Source: an uncultured Dehalococcoidia bacterium (GTDB lineage: Bacteria > Chloroflexota > Dehalococcoidia > Dehalococcoidales > UBA3254). From it: a stretch of DNA of 5,705 nucleotides. Both the position numbers and the translations under genes were made by a program. How positions within the stretch are numbered: the first letter of the stretch is position 1; every line of letters begins with the position of its first letter. Below the pieces are notes generated by a model. It saw only the letters and a list, made by a program, of their open reading frames with translations. It was not told the origin of the DNA and did not search any database. Where the stretch lies: the NCBI GenBank assembly GCA_903890885.1, contig CAITCX010000331.1, positions 1 to 5,705 on the forward strand, given 5' to 3'. Below, in pieces: positions 4,609 through 5,705 of the stretch.

Positions 4609-5705
4609 ATGATAAATAAACTAACATCTGAACAAGAAGCCAAAATACCGGAATTTATAAATAAATAGGTAAATATGGCATCTGGCAAAACTGATATTGA
4701 TGCTTCTAATAAGATTGCTGCAGAGATGTACCGTAACATGGGTAAAAAACCACCATTAATACTGCATTTTACATCACCGTTACTTTGCCATCTAGCTTTC
4801 AGCTTTATTAATAATCTGCTTCGCTCACGGTTTTACTCTGAGACCAACGCACAGCTTCGCTTGCGCCTTCACTCACAGCTAGACTCACAACTTTACCCAC
4901 AGATTAAATTTCAGCTAGCCAGTCAACTTAAATATCAGCTTGAACCACAGGCTCAATCACGGATCAATTCACAACTGTCCCCACAGCTTCGCTCACAGCT
5001 TTACCCACAGCTTTACCCACAGCTTACAACGGTTGGCAGGCAGCTTGGCTCACAGCTTGGCTCACAGCTTGGATTAGAGCTTTACTCAGAGTTTGACTCG
5101 CAGTTTGGCTCATCCTATACCCTTTGTTGGTGGTTAGCGAAGGCAGTATACTTTGATTTTAGTAAATATATTGGGGTTAATTTTAATAATACCAAACTTG
5201 GACTTTATACAGAGTTTGTTTCAAACATCCATTTTTGTCTACCTTATGATAAATTATTCATCTACTCTGATAAACCGACTAAAATACACTGGAATAACAG
5301 GCTCTTGCATAACGAAAAAGGTAAGGCGGTAGAATATGCCGATGGATGGGGATGGTGTTGCTTGAATGGTATCCCGATGGAATCGGATTATGTTACCACA
5401 CCAGCTTATAAAATTACACCTGAAATGGTGCTGAAAGAAGCAAATGTTGATATGCGTAGAGAACTATTACGTAAAATCGGCGCGTTTCGTATGAAAGAGT
5501 ATGGGAAATTGATTGAAAAAGTTGGTGATTACGAACTCCGGGACATGTCACCTATTTTTACCGGGATACCTTATGCTCCACATTTATTAATGCTTAATCC
5601 ATCGGTTGAAGATACCTGGCACCTGGAGGGTGTGCATCCTGATTGTCATTCAGTACAACAGGCTCTTAACTGGAGGGCCGGAAATATAGAAGTAAATTGG
5701 AGTCC
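4609..5705 (+). pseudogene. DUF6745-like protein with QLxx repeats, interrupted by one amber codon (3' partial)
   Basis: AAGGA (4597-4601) lies seven bases before ATG 4609. The frame stays open to the window end apart from a TAG at residue 20 (4666-4668). The N-terminus, MINKLTSEQEAKIPEFINK then stop then VNMASGKTDID, resembles the usual DUF6745 opening, in which a Trp is common at that point. A TGG to TAG change is therefore likely. Residues 82-168 are mainly QLxx tetrapeptides, corresponding to the QVWDQVR-like repeats of this family. The core carries SDKPTKIHW, LHNEKGKAVEYADGWGW (233-249) and HLEGVHPDCHSVQQALNWRAG (338-358, typical near the family's C-terminus). The biochemical function is unknown. 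An alternative start is ATG 4675 (residue 23), which lacks a good ribosome site. The long open frame after the TAG suggests the mutation is recent, read through, or bypassed. The family call is from memory of motifs. Confidence 0.72.
4852..5112 (+). repeat. Degenerate 12-bp tandem repeats encoding QLxx tetrapeptides
   Basis: About twenty consecutive units have the form CAG-CTT-N-N, giving QLDS, QLYP, QLAS, QLRS, QLGS and similar. Weaker units extend upstream to about 4816. Identical neighbours occur as CAGCTTTACCCA (twice in a row near 4996) and CAGCTTGGCTCA (5041-5064). A three-codon unit (VGR, 5032-5040) breaks the four-residue register without breaking the reading frame. The repeats lie inside the DUF6745-like gene and could expand or shrink by slippage. 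Confidence 0.88.

Noticed and set aside
4554..4739. Antisense 61-residue frame over the start of the DUF6745-like gene
   Set aside because: It lies opposite the better supported sense frame, which has a ribosome site and family-like residues.
4852..5112. CRISPR array reading of the 12-bp repeats
   Set aside because: The units are contiguous, in frame and without spacers, and they encode a regular peptide inside a long open frame.

Overview
The window looks like a moderate-GC anaerobic bacterium, most plausibly a Chloroflexota (Dehalococcoidia-like) genome or metagenome bin. The clues are a non-cellulosomal dockerin protein whose two calcium loops flank a GDPGYDARADF linker, a consensus sigma-70-type promoter, and SAM-I (S-box) riboswitches. 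The lineage is an inference from protein style, not a measured placement.

Layout. Positions 1-1827 hold the 3' part of a large surface protein: five 88-residue Big_2-like Ig repeats, a beta-rich module and a C-terminal dockerin. A gap of about 290 bases follows, with little recognisable content. At 2114-2141 a consensus promoter (TTGACA, 16-bp spacer, TATAAT) drives a SAM-I riboswitch (2174-2326) with its own terminator. A second strong terminator hairpin (2343-2382) and then metK (2415-3629, S-adenosylmethionine synthetase) come next. Immediately after the metK stop codon lies a second, about 89% identical copy of the same leader (3625-3822). It precedes an unrecognised 207-residue protein gene (3866-4489).

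A third, decayed riboswitch half-copy (4453-4498) is embedded in the 3' end of that unknown gene, so the last 11 residues are translated riboswitch sequence. After it come a near-perfect Shine-Dalgarno with a two-codon start-stop ORF, and then a DUF6745-like gene (4609 to beyond 5705). That gene is open throughout except for one amber codon at residue 20. It carries a long run of QLxx tetrapeptide repeats encoded by degenerate 12-bp units.

How it works together. The first riboswitch should shut metK when SAM is abundant. The second copy has no convincing promoter, so it probably acts inside the metK transcript. It would both form the metK 3' end and gate the unknown gene, making that gene a candidate new member of the SAM regulon under two aptamers in series. 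The third remnant suggests that the riboswitch has been copied repeatedly in this locus and that a downstream regulated unit has been lost or rearranged.
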